Positions 34,677 to 45,104 of a stretch of DNA of 64,000 nucleotides are shown piece by piece (positions within the stretch are counted from its first letter, which is position 1; every line of letters begins with the position of its first letter). A program made the translations under genes and the position numbers. Below the pieces are notes generated by a model. That model was not told the origin of the DNA. It saw only the letters and a list, made by a program, of their open reading frames with translations, and did not search any database. The DNA comes from Massariosphaeria phaeospora (lineage: Eukaryota > Ascomycota > Dothideomycetes > Pleosporales). The stretch is taken from contig JAADJZ010000008.1 of NCBI GenBank assembly GCA_011032825.1, positions 434,001 to 498,000 on the forward strand. The letters run 5' to 3'.

Positions 34677-36320
34677 CTAAAACCCCTTGCGCGCAAACCG
34701 CTCCAGCGCCGGCCCATACTCGGCCTTCGTCTTCTTCATCTTCTCAATCTCCCTGCTATTCTGCGCCTTGAGCGCCTCGCGCGCACGCACCTTCTCCTCG
34801 TCGATTATGTTGCTCTTGCCCGACTTGCGCAGAAACCTGCGCAGCGCCGAGTTGCGGCCGCGGCCACGCTTCGTCAGCCGGGCGACCTTGTCGTCGGGCT
34901 TGCGGTCGAGGTTGCGCTCGGCGCGGCGCTGCGCGTCCGAGGCCAGGTCCAGCGTGCCGATGAAGTTGGGGTCCAGCGCGATCATCGCGGGCTGCAGCTT
35001 GTCGAGCAGCGAGTGGACTTCGGCTTCGCGGCGCTGGGCGGGCGTCTCGAAGGGGTTGGTGCCGGGCTCGAGCGAGTCCGGGTTGGGCTCGCCGGCGCCG
35101 GGCACGAGGATGGAGCTGAAGCCGTGGGCGTGGCTGATGCCGAGCACGTCTTCGAAGGGGCAGAATTTGACGCGCGTGATGGACTGCGCGGCGCCGCCCC
35201 AGGCCATGTACGGCGCGGGGACTTTGACGGCTGAGGACGCGGCGTCGTGGGTGAAGAGCGAGGCGTTGTAGACGGAGACTTGGGTGCCCCAGCCGACGGC
35301 TGTGAGGTTGCGGTCGCTGATGGAGAGGGTGTGGCCCGGTTGGTGCAGCTGGTGCGAGTGCAGCTCTTTGAACATGCGGAGGTCCCAGACGGCCATGCGG
35401 CGATCCTGGCCCGTGGACACCATGTAGCGGCCAGCGCGGTCGACAGCGAGGCCTCGGACGGGCCCGTTGTGCGGCAGGATTTTGACGAGCGGCCGCATGC
35501 TGTTCGGCGAATACAGCGTGACCAGGCCTTTCTGGTGGCCCACGTGGAGAACGGCGTTATACGGGTTCTGGCAGAACGCGGTGGGCGGGCCCAGCTTGGT
35601 GGGGATTTCCTGCAGCGACTGGCCCGTCGACGTGTCTGTGTAGCGGAGTATGCCAGCGGTGTTTACGGATGCGAGCAGCCAGTGGTACGGCAGGAACTCG
35701 AGATGGGTGGCTTCCGAGTGTTTCTTCAGCTGGTGCAGCTCGACGCCGTCTCTTGCGTAGACGTAGACGCATTTCTTCTGCGCCACGGCAAAGCTCTGGT
35801 TGTTGTGCAACCATTTGGCGTCCCGCACCGTCTCGTTGAGTTGCAGTTCGCAGCCCAGCTTCCCGTCTCGCCAGTCCATGCAGGCAACATGTCCCTTGCG
35901 GCCGGCAAGTAGCAGATCGCGCCCGTTCCTCGTGTAGTCGCACACATACGGCCCCAGGCCCTCGAGCTTCAGTTCAAAGCCCTTCTTCGCAGTTTCGATG
36001 GCAACGTCCGCCCGGATGTCGTCTTGGCGCACTTTGTATGTCCTCTCTAAGGCATGCTCCGGCTCCAGAAGCCCCGCCGTGTTGTCCAGTAGAATCTCGG
36101 CATTTTTGGCTTGCACGGTGGCTTCCTTGGTCTTGTCTTCGAGTGCCCGTAGGCCTGCTCGTAGTTTCCTGTCCTTTATTGACTTTGTTCGTATTTTCTG
36201 CCCGCGCCCATATTTTTGCTTCGCTGCGTCCACATGCTCCGCGACGGCGAGCGCTTCCATGTCGGAAAGGACGACGTCCGCTTTCCGGCGATGAGGCTTC
36301 GACGGTTTTTCCGAGGCCAT
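34677..36320 (-). CDS. utp7: Utp7, U3 snoRNP (small-subunit processome) WD-repeat protein
   Basis: A single 547-codon frame. Utp7 (WDR46/BING4) is a nucleolar component of the 90S pre-ribosome needed for 18S rRNA processing. The N-terminus is helical and charged (KQKYGRGQKIRTKSIKDRK), followed by WD repeats (about 130-400, for example VSTGQDRRMAVWDLRMFKE) and the BING4 C-terminal domain (about 350-430: YMAWGGAAQSITRVKFCPFE and DVLGISHAHGFSSILVPGAG). The tail is basic (LTKRGRGRNSALRRFLRKSG). No intron. Facing tsr1 across 387 nt, it forms a local pair of small-subunit biogenesis genes. Confidence 0.95.
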   Translation of the reverse strand: MASEKPSKPHRRKADVVLSDMEALAVAEHVDAAKQKYGRGQKIRTKSIKDRKLRAGLRALEDKTKEATVQAKNAEILLDNTAGLLEPEHALERTYKVRQDDIRADVAIETAKKGFELKLEGLGPYVCDYTRNGRDLLLAGRKGHVACMDWRDGKLGCELQLNETVRDAKWLHNNQSFAVAQKKCVYVYARDGVELHQLKKHSEATHLEFLPYHWLLASVNTAGILRYTDTSTGQSLQEIPTKLGPPTAFCQNPYNAVLHVGHQKGLVTLYSPNSMRPLVKILPHNGPVRGLAVDRAGRYMVSTGQDRRMAVWDLRMFKELHSHQLHQPGHTLSISDRNLTAVGWGTQVSVYNASLFTHDAASSAVKVPAPYMAWGGAAQSITRVKFCPFEDVLGISHAHGFSSILVPGAGEPNPDSLEPGTNPFETPAQRREAEVHSLLDKLQPAMIALDPNFIGTLDLASDAQRRAERNLDRKPDDKVARLTKRGRGRNSALRRFLRKSGKSNIIDEEKVRAREALKAQNSREIEKMKKTKAEYGPALERFARKGF

Positions 36321-36656
36321 GGTGGTGACTATAAGGGCGTTCAGGCGCGATTGATAGATGGTGCGTGGTTCATGTGTTCACGACTCTAGCAGTGCTCGAT
36401 GGTCGAGAAATTTACTGCCGCTTCTCACCGCTTAGATTTTATCGACATCCGCGGCTTACTTATTGAGGCTAGCGCCAGCAGCTCTTCTCTCGACCTAGAC
36501 TATCACTCACACATCACTTCGACATCCACAGCGGCAAACACCCACTTCAAGAAACAGGCACATCACTATCCTGCCCTCTGTGCATTTCATTTGAACCAGC
36601 AAGCCGGGGTAGAACAATACTCTACCACCTACGATTCAAGGTAGACTTTCTCCTGA
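36321..36656. other. Intergenic spacer
   Basis: 336 nt: promoter of utp7 and 3' end of the HET relic. No feature recognised. Confidence 0.5.
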
Positions 36657-38213
36657 CTACCCCAAATTGGTGGAGAGCTGTGCAGTCGAAGCACCATCCA
36701 TACTAACTTGGATCGTGTAATCCCATGTAAGCTTTCCGTCTAAACGGCATTTCTTCGCTGATACGGTTACCGTTGCCCCATCGTCAAGCCGTGTCTGGAT
36801 GTAATCCCGGACGTATCGTGCCGCACCCGGTCTCGTTAAAACCTCCATTATGTCCAGCTCTCGGATGCCTGAAACCAGCTGAATCCCCGCATGCCCCCAT
36901 GCCGGTCGGAATACCACTAAGAATCCACTGTGCTGATTCTCAAACAGAATGCCAGCTCCGCGAATATGTTTCGAATCTACTTTTTCAGATGACTTCCACT
37001 CTCCAGATTGCGGAAAATTGAACGAAATCGATCTGCCACTAACGGCACGTTCAATTCGGTAGCCCGACCGTGTATCGATGTTGATTTGCCCTACCCTAGT
37101 TTGACACTCCCCTCGGGCTCTAGGCTGCTCAAGGACTTCTGCAGTAATGTAAATCGTCTGGAGTCGCGCAGTAGTAATCACATCCTGATCTACTACTGCA
37201 AGTTCGTCCTTTCGAACCCGTTGATACTGTTCGTTTCCTACGCTCCTAATCCAAATCCCGACATGTTCTCCATCCTGCTTGCACGACAATATTGCGATGA
37301 CTCTTCCGTCAGATTGAGGGAGGCAATACAACGAGATACGCAGTCCTCTGTTTGTCATCTCGTACGTCGATGACTCCGATTCTTTTGTTACTGGATAGGT
37401 TTGAATGTATTGCCGAAATACGCGCGGTGAGGGTGCGAGAACTGAGCTATGGTAGAACTGTCGCTCTGCGTCGAATTGAGGTAAAGCCCAACAAAACATG
37501 CTGTGCTCGGAGGTTTGTTTCAGGAGTTCCAGCTGAAGCCGATGAAAAGCCCTTGGACCTTCCCCGTAAAGAAGGGGCATGTTGACCTGAACCAGGCCCA
37601 ACAGGCAGTATGCGATGTCCTCAATCCGCGTTGTCCTTCTCTCAGACGCCCAGCTGAACTTCGTGGCTACATTAGCATCCTTAATGGCCTTCCGATTCTG
37701 TAAGTATTTGTGTTCGATCTGCGTTGCGGACTCAATGGTATAGAGCAGACTTGATTTAGTCCCGATCCGACGCCAGTCTTGGTTGTAGAATTCGACAACA
37801 TCAGGAGCCAATAACTCTTGTAGGGTCCAGCCTCTCTGAAACCATTGACTTTTGTGAAATTTGGATTCCTTGTTTACAGTGTCGTCGTCGTCCGGGACGT
37901 CGACTAGGTATGCATAGCATATTTCCGCATTCCAATACCACTTTTACATGGAGTTGATGGCTTCGGACAGCTCGGCGCTGCTTCGCTTGTCGATACAGCA
38001 CGTATCAATCCAGGCATATTCGAAGCCGTCGCCAACCGCTTGTCTGCAACACCGCTCAATCTTCTTATAGCCTGGCATATCCCGAGCGTGGGGCTTTTCG
38101 ATGTCGTCGAACGTAACCTCGCCATCGCCCCACGTGTGCGATAGGATCACGTAGTCAGGTATGTCTTCGTAATACGTATCCAGCTGTAGCGTCGAGGTGT
38201 TGAGCAAACGCAT
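36657..38213 (-). pseudogene. HET-domain (heterokaryon incompatibility) gene with one in-frame stop codon
   Basis: From ATG 38213 the frame reads MRLLNTSTLQL, YVILSHTWGDGEVTF and YAWIDTCCIDKRSSAELSEA, the first half of a HET domain. Codon 90 (bases 37946-37944) is TAA. The same frame then continues without a gap through KWYWNAEICYAYLVDVP, WFQRGWTLQELLAPDVVEFY and IEDIAYCLLGLVQVNMPLLY to TAG at 36659-36657. The expected residue at the stop is Tyr, so one TAC/TAT to TAA change explains it. The rest of the 518-codon gene is intact, suggesting recent inactivation, or a locus that still makes an 89-residue fragment. HET proteins trigger cell death on fusion of unlike strains, so loss-of-function alleles are common. 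Using a 44-nt GTAAAA...CTAG intron to skip the stop would shift the frame and remove the conserved core. Confidence 0.85.
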
Positions 38214-39018
38214 ATCAGAGTAGGTGTTTGTAGGTATCGGTTAGTGGCAATGCAGAGGGGTACGGAACATGCGCTGATAGAAGCCTAGATTCTCAGCCTT
38301 GTCAACATATGGTCCTGCAAGTGCGGCTGGGCTACGCCACCTTACATTCAGGCAAAGATCAGCCTGTGGTTTTGAGAGAACTGCTCACTTCACCATGGTC
38401 GACGCCACGCGTCTGATGATTCCAGAATTTGTGCGCGAGTCCCGCAACATTTGTAGGTATGAAAAGTTACTTCATTTGGGCACATTGCTTGCACCTGATA
38501 CCGCATAAACCACGACACCGCAAGTTTTTCAGGCCTCTAGTCGAGTAATCAGGATCGTACGACGAGCTGATAAGCAGCAGTAAATCTAAACTAACACAAG
38601 TCTCCAGCTAAAGTATCGTGGAAAGAGTAATCTCTGTTGACATTGTACTCTATCACAACGCTTACAATCCATATAGGATATCAGTGTCTAGCTATACTTC
38701 TCCATTCGCTTTTGCTTACTCCTAACTAACCAAGTTCTCTAGTAATTGTACGTGCAAAACAGTCTATTTGTCTATATGTGCCCAGAAAATCTAAGTTGTT
38801 CGAATATATGCAGTGTATAAGTATGTACAAACTAAAACGCCCAAACTAAATGCTAAAGACGCTGAGACACTCTACTTTAGAACTCCTCTAAGCCGACCAA
38901 GTACTCGTTAGTTACCAACCGTCTGTCCTTGTAGCCAAAACAGGCCCCACCCATCCATGACCAACCCCACAATGGTTGCGCCAACCCTTCCATATCTCCT
39001 TCTCTCTCGCACACGCAA
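38214..39018. other. AT-richer intergenic region
   Basis: About 0.8 kb. Upstream region of the HET gene and 3' end of the next gene. From 38520 it is AT-rich with no coding potential. Confidence 0.45.
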
Positions 39019-41126
39019 TTAAAACTGGCCAGGCTCCTGCACCTTATTATACGGACAATCGAGACCCCCAGCACCCAGCCCGAGCGCCTGCTCAATCTTG
39101 CTCTCAATGCATCCACCATTCGACAGCACAGTATTAAACTTCGCGATCTTCTGGCTCTTCGAGCCATCCGCAAACCCATGGCCATCAAAGTCCTCGAATT
39201 TCCAGCTCGTGACGCTGAGCTTGCACGCGCCCATGGCGCTCTGGATCGACTTGCCGTAGTTGGCGTCGTCCCACCCGGAGATGTAGATCTCGTATTGGTC
39301 TGCGAAGGGGTTGCTGCCCTTGCGCTGGCAGGCGACGTGGCGGTGTCCGAGGAAGCCGGCGTCGGTGATGGGGTCGTGTTTGCTGCCGTCGCCGTTGACG
39401 GCGCGGAAGCCGACTTGGTAGAACTCGTTGTCGTTGGGTCCGTTGATCCAGCCTGCGTCTTTCTTCTCGCTGTCCCAGCATTGGTTGATGAGTTTCTCGG
39501 TCGCGTCGTAGCAGTTCTGCGTGCCGCTGGCGTAGAGGTAGAGTTCTTTGTCGGTGGCAATCTTGGCGGCGTATTCGCAGCCGTTGGTGTTTTGCACTTT
39601 GGCTGCGGAGAGGTGCCCTGGAACGTCGTTGATGCTTGAGCATATACCCTGGCAGGCGTGATCGCGCATTCGGTACAAGATGTCCTTGGCAGTGTGAAAT
39701 TGCCCGTCTGAGAGAGCAAAGCCAGGTGGGAAGTTGCCGTTGAGGTTCGAGCCTCCGCAGGTTGGATCGGGAACGGGCTTGGGAGCTGTGGGCTGTTGCG
39801 CTGGCGGGGCTGTCGTTCCCATGGCTTCGACTCCGGCATCGAAGCGCTTCTTAACTTCGTCTTCGGAGGTGTCTTGATCGATATCTCCGAGGTGGAAAGG
39901 CCATACATCCTGGGCTCGTACTTCGTCTTCAGAACTAAACTGGTCGATGTTGGCCATGTTCCTGTAGCTGGGCGGAGCTGGAAAATAGCCAGTAAGATCC
40001 CAGAAGTACTTGCTATTGGTGAACCATGCGTAGCTGTCTGCGTTGGTACTGGCTCGTGTTGCGCCGCCTCCCTGGTTTAAGGGACGGTTGGCCAGCTTGT
40101 AGACAAGTCTAGGTCCGTATGCCGAGGGACCAACGCCACTTGGATCCACCTTCTCATCAAGAACTGTTTTAAATGTCAGATAATTGTTGAAAGTTGATAA
40201 AGAAAGAGATCTAGAGAAGCTCCTCTTTGGCAACGGGATTGGTAAAGGGGACATGAAGAAAACTTACTATGCGGCTTGCCGACCGAGTCCAAATGCATCA
40301 TCTCGTGTAAGATGTACTGTCCTGTGTGCTTCTGCCAATCAGCACCCCGTGCGGTCGTGGTGTCGCCCTTTGCAAGATCGGATTCAATTTGGGTGATCTT
40401 TTGCTCCATGTTGTCCATCATGAAGAATGGCGGGCACATGGTGATGTAGTAGTACCATCCAAACCATCCATTGTAAGTCCAAGCATAGCCGCCGATGCTC
40501 TTGCCATCTTTCTTAGAGTTACACCAACCTTTCGTGTCTTTGCAGCTAAGGATTATATCGAAGTTTTCCGTTTTGGAAAGGAAGCCAGATGCGCGCCCCA
40601 AATTGTCTACAGAATTAGTAAGTGGAGCAAAAAGCGTGAATGGCAGGGGCAGAAACGTACCAACGATCCGTTGTTGTTGGGTGATATAGTCAGGGCCAAT
40701 CCACGTTTTCCATAGAGCAATGTCTTTCGCATTGTGTCCGTCTGGTAGCGTGGAAGCATAAGTAGCCAATATGTGAGCATCGTACATCGCTGTTTGGTAT
40801 ACGCCCTTCTTGGTATCATCACATTGGTTATCATCGTCCCACTTGATCTGGCCGCCGGAGAATGCTACGACACCCCCTGTTTGAGCCTGTAGATCCTTGA
40901 GACAGCTTTCAGAGGGCTTCTGAAAGTCAGTACACGAGGCGGGTGCCGTTTGGAATCCAGATTGGAAGGGATTGGAAGGGCCAGACGGTGCAGTAAGCGT
41001 CTTGGGTGGTTGTTTTGGGTCGGCCGCTTGAGGATTGTCTGGATCGACTTCAGCGCGGGTGATAACTACAGCAGGGGCCACGAGAGCGAAGGAGAGTAAG
41101 AGTTGGATAATGGCAGAAGAATGCAT
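39019..41126 (-). CDS. Secreted protein with HEXXH metalloprotease-like domain
   Basis: Exons on the minus strand are 41126-40661, 40606-40268 and 40163-39019; introns of 54 and 104 nt; 649 residues. A signal peptide is clear (MHSSAIIQLLLSFALVAPA, cleavage about residue 20-25). The N-terminal half resembles fungal zincin-like putative peptidases: it ends in HEMMHLDSVGKPH with HEMMH at about 256-260, a zinc-binding helix with a downstream Asp as possible third ligand. The C-terminal half (about 450-649) is a separate Cys-containing region with DILYRMRDHACQGICSSI, GWINGPNDNEFYQVGFRAVN and CKLSVTSWKFEDFDGHGF, a module I recall in fungal secreted proteins without known function. Peptidase activity is inferred from HEXXH only. 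Confidence 0.75.
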
Positions 41127-42403
41127 CTTGAAGATAAGGATAATGAAAGTGCGGCGATACTCTCAGATGCCTTGCTTCAGGGTTGCCATCTCTTATAACA
41201 AATGCTAGCCAGGCGCCGAGCACTAGTCAGTCGTCTATCCGCCCCCAGTCTTTAGCACCCGCAGCACGTTACTAACGAGGTACTAATTGCAGCTGGTTAC
41301 TAACTGTTCAGAACGTTTCAGACTTCAGTGCGGCTGATATTATCAGATTGGTAGGGGCCGATCCGGCACGTGGAAATTTGACTTGCTTGGACATCATTGG
41401 CGGGACGAACACAAGGCTGAGAAAACATCTACCAGTGACCAGGGACACGGACGCGGAAATTCAACTTTAATGGCATCTGGCGTCAGCGTGTGGAGAGAGA
41501 AGGCTGAGGGAAGCATAATTTTAAATATACATAGGACACTTGCCATGTTTAGCAGTGTCCGCCAGCCAGGAGAAGTTTAAATGGTCCAGGTGTTCGTATA
41601 ACTGCATCAGTCATGCATTAGCCCCGGTCGGAAAATTAACAATTCCCTACTATAGTATCGGGCGCATCGTGGAGGCGGAGTTTTGGGTAATTAGCGCGCG
41701 CCCAGCTCGTGCTCCAACGCCAAAGAGGCAGCTTGATGCTTTCGGCCCCCTGAAAGCTTTGTTTGAGGCTGAATGTCGTCTATGCTGATGTGGCTTGTGG
41801 GGTCAGCAGCGTTGAAGAACGACGAATGTTGGGGGTTGTTTGATGACTGATGTAGTTTTAGCGCCCAGAGACTAGTGCCTTTCGGGGTTCCTCCAATCGA
41901 TCGGCGGCAATCACTCTCCACAGCCTCAACCCGAGTGCAGGCATGTGCCCAGGGGTTCTCCAGCTTCCCATGATCCATCACGAGAACACATATCCTATAC
42001 CGCACAACAATCTTCACTTTAACATAATTTGCAGCGTGAAAAACCAAAGTACCCACTGAGTCCTTACTTTTGGCGACGAGGTATAAAACTGGAGTTCTTC
42101 TTCAACCAGCTCTCTCAATCACTCTCTCTCTGTTGTTCTCATATCACTCTTCCATCATCAATTCATCGCTGTCACGCTACAGATCCATCAAGGGCTCTCC
42201 CGCATTACTGAATCGCGAGTTCCGATGGGGTAACTAGGCAGCGCGTGTACAAACCAATATCTATCTATTTATCAATATCTCCGCCAGGCTCCTATTAGCT
42301 CTCCGCCAGGCTCCCATCACGTTATTCTTCTACTCACCCACTCTACTCCGTAAACCCCCGTTGTATGCCACGACCTCAAACCCGCACACCACACCACACC
42401 TCA
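41127..42403. other. Divergent intergenic region between two secreted-protein genes
   Basis: About 1.3 kb. Includes CT-rich tracts at 42110-42150 near the plus-strand gene. A minus-strand open frame at 41691-42056 shows no domain. Confidence 0.45.
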
Positions 42404-43494
42404 ATGCCCCTAATGCGCAATCTTCTCCTCCTAACAACCGCCCTGGGCGTCGCGGCTTGGGCACCAGACCGTTTCTACGTCCCCGGCGTAGCCTTCGAGC
42501 TAAAGCCTGACTACGGGTATGGACATCTACTTCCCCCTCCCATCACAGTTCCAAACTTTTCTCACACGTCATCAGCCTAGCATCCATCTACTTTGCAAAC
42601 GGCACATCCGTACCCGTAGCCCAGATCCAAGGCCGTCCCGGATACCAAGCCTTCATGCGAAGGGCCACTCCTCCGCCAGCCACCAGCCCCAGCACGCTAT
42701 GCAGCTATCTTACGCCCGAACTTCAGATCCTAGCCTCGACGCTGCGCCTGCAAGTCGATTTCTGCGAGTCCGCCGACGTCTCCAGCACCAAAGCGCTCCT
42801 AACATCGCTCAAAACGGCTGTAGAATCTTATCTCGGCACGAACATCTGCTTTGCGGAGCTCGGCCTCTTTGAAACGGGCAACTACGTCGACCCTCCCAGG
42901 TACCAAGTCAACATCACCAAAGAAGCACTGCGCGCCATTGGTCTGCGGCAGACTCAAGACCCACGGTCAGCCAGCACATATGCCGTGTCTGCACACATGG
43001 CCGTCGACGGCCGCCTCAACGACGCGGTGATATTCGCCGTAGACTACAGTGTCTACGGCTTTAGTTTTGGGCTATACACTACGGAGGAGGGTATCTTTGA
43101 ACTCGTCGCCCGGGAGCAATACCACTACGCACCCACCCCAGCTCCTCTTGCGAACGCCGTGGCGAATCCAGACGAAGACGAGCCTACCCATCTAGCCACA
43201 CTCCGCACGCACCTCCGCGACTTCCTCGTCGATCAACCCGTGCAAATCGAGCACCTAGTTCTATACGGCGACCGCGCCCAACACGCTGCTCTACGCCCGC
43301 TCCTCGCCTCCGTCCTGAACGCCGACCTCGTCCGCAACGCGCACATCTCGCGCTCCGTATTTGCCGGCACGACGCTCATGGCCAAGTCAGCCTACGAGTC
43401 CATGGACACGCCCGACTTGCGTGTCGACGCTGCGTTTGGGTGTCGCTGGCGGTCGAAGCTGTATCGACCGGACCCCGATCAGAAAGAGCTGTAG
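42404..43494 (+). CDS. Predicted secreted protein of unknown function
   Basis: Exons are 42404-42516 and 42576-43494; a 59-nt intron (GTATGG...CAG) splits a glycine codon. The product has 343 residues. The start is uncertain: ATGs at 42365, 42404 and 42413 share the frame, and the last two put a hydrophobic stretch (RNLLLLTTALGVAAWA) at the very N-terminus as a signal peptide. I see no known domain. Visible blocks are RFYVPGVAFELKPDYG, LGTNICFAELGLFETGNYVD, DAVIFAVDYSVYGFSFGLY and LVLYGDRAQHAALRPLL. The pattern of beta strands around FAVDYSVYGFS followed by a late VLYGDRA segment faintly recalls an actin/hexokinase-like (ASKHA) fold, but this is a guess. The gene is divergent from the HEXXH protein gene. 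Confidence 0.65.
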
Positions 43495-43640
43495 GTAGTC
43501 GGCATCAACTGAACCGTAGTAGTATACAAACAATAAAGAAATAAAGCCCCTTGTTTCTTACAACAGGAAACAACATTCTCACACAAACTACAAACCATAT
43601 TCTAACATATGAAATCGCACCCTCGTGCGGGGTCTAGAAT

Positions 43641-43762
43641 GCGCGTCGAGGTCGCTTTAACGGGGAAACTCGAACACCACGAGAGATTAACACAGCAGAA
43701 TGTGCGTCGAGGTCGCTTTAACGTGCAAACCCGCGCACCACGAGAAATCACCCACACAGCAT
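43641..43762 (+). repeat. Imperfect 61-nt tandem duplication
   Basis: Two units, about 43641-43701 and 43702-43762. Shared words in order are GCGTCGAGGTCGCTTTAACG, AAAC, CACCACGAGA and ACACAGCA. The copies differ by point changes and small shifts, so the duplication is not recent. Confidence 0.85.
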
Positions 43763-44261
43763 TTGCGAGCAAAGAAAAAAGGGGAGCCGGAAGCCATCTC
43801 CCCCCTTGCGCCCAGTGCCCACCGGCATGGAGAAAAAAAGTCGCGGCCCCCTAATACTAACTGTTCGTCCCCCACCCGATTTATGCATGACCGACGGAAA
43901 AGGTTCACCTCTTCAAACTACACCTATACCTACGACTCTCCCGACACTCCAGACTGACTGACCGTCCAAGCAAAGCAAAGGAAATGCCAAACGCAATCCG
44001 GCAATGTCAAACGCTGTTCTTCTTGTCTGCAGCGGATAGATGGTTCTGTTGTTGTATCTACATAGTACCTTTGTAGTAGGTGGCAAGTAAGCATTAGAGA
44101 GAGCTAGTAAAGCGGGAAAGAGAGTGATGTACCACCTAGATAGACTAGATTAGACTCTAGTTCATCCGGCAGAAAATTTCAGTGCTGTGCACCGACTGCT
44201 ACACTAAACTACACTACATTACACTATACTGCACTCCTATCCATCATAAACAATACCAACA

Positions 44262-44283
44262 AATCCAATCCAATCCAATCCAT
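44262..44283 (+). repeat. AATCC short tandem repeat
   Basis: About four AATCC units followed by ATCC variants. Confidence 0.8.
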
Positions 44284-44841
44284 CCAACCATACACCATCC
44301 CTCCGCATCCACCCATCCATCGCGCAAGAAAGACCCAACCCAACCCCTCCCTCTCCCCACCAACCAACCAACTACCTACCCATCACCCATCATCAGCTCA
44401 GCTCAGAACAGAACTAAACGTATTCGATACATCTTCCATTGGCTCACTAACAACTAAACTACAAACTAAACTAAACTACACCCGACATGCTCGCTCGCTC
44501 GAACCCTTTCCCCATCCTTCGCCGAGAAACCCTTGCCATGTAGCTAATCAAGCAAGCAAGCACCCCACTTCCGTATCCAATCCACACAAATCCAAACACC
44601 CGCCCCATGCAAGTTAAGTTATGCAAAACGCAAAGCCAAGCGAAGAAAAGGGGAGGGGGACACCACCATAGACTGAGACTGACATGTCCGAGTAGGGGCC
44701 GCCGTGGGGGTATACAGTTGGGAGGGAGAGAGACTGGGGTAAGAGCCCCGTCATGTCATGCCATCCATCCGTGCGTCTGCGTGATGTGATGTGATGTGAT
44801 ACGAGAGAGAGAGAACAAAGTGGAAGAATCTGGCCGCCCAT

Positions 44842-44876
44842 GATGGCGGATGGCGGATGGCGGATGGCGGATGGCG
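44842..44876 (+). repeat. (GATGGCG)5 tandem repeat
   Basis: Five perfect heptamer units just downstream of gyp5. A candidate polymorphic marker. Confidence 0.9.
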
Positions 44877-45104
44877 GCACGGTTTCAGTAGCGAATATTG
44901 ACAGTTCGAAGAAAGCGAAGAAAAAAATGGGCAGTGGATGGACGATGGCGAAAAGAAGAGCAAGATTTGTTTTGGGGGGAGAGACAAAAGCCGCCAATGC
45001 ATTTGCGCAGGTCATTAAAAACGCCAAAACGCCGTTGCTGAACTGAGCTGAACTGATCCCTTATCCAGCGGAATGGATGCGGGTGGGAAATAGACGCGCG
45101 CGAG

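Larger units (their letters stand above)
43495..45104. other. Repeat-bearing intergenic region between convergent genes
   Basis: About 1.6 kb between the ends of the unknown secreted-protein gene (+) and gyp5 (-). Carries a 61-nt tandem duplication, a CCAAT/AATCC patch and a heptamer repeat; otherwise no gene seen. Confidence 0.5.

Noticed and set aside
37900..37946. A GTAAAA...CTAG intron of 44 nt that would remove the HET stop codon
   Set aside because: Splicing it shifts the frame and deletes the conserved WYWNAEICYAYL core; a plain nonsense codon is simpler.
41691..42056. Minus-strand open frame of 121 codons
   Set aside because: No ATG-led conserved block or domain; it lies in the shared promoter of two secreted-protein genes.
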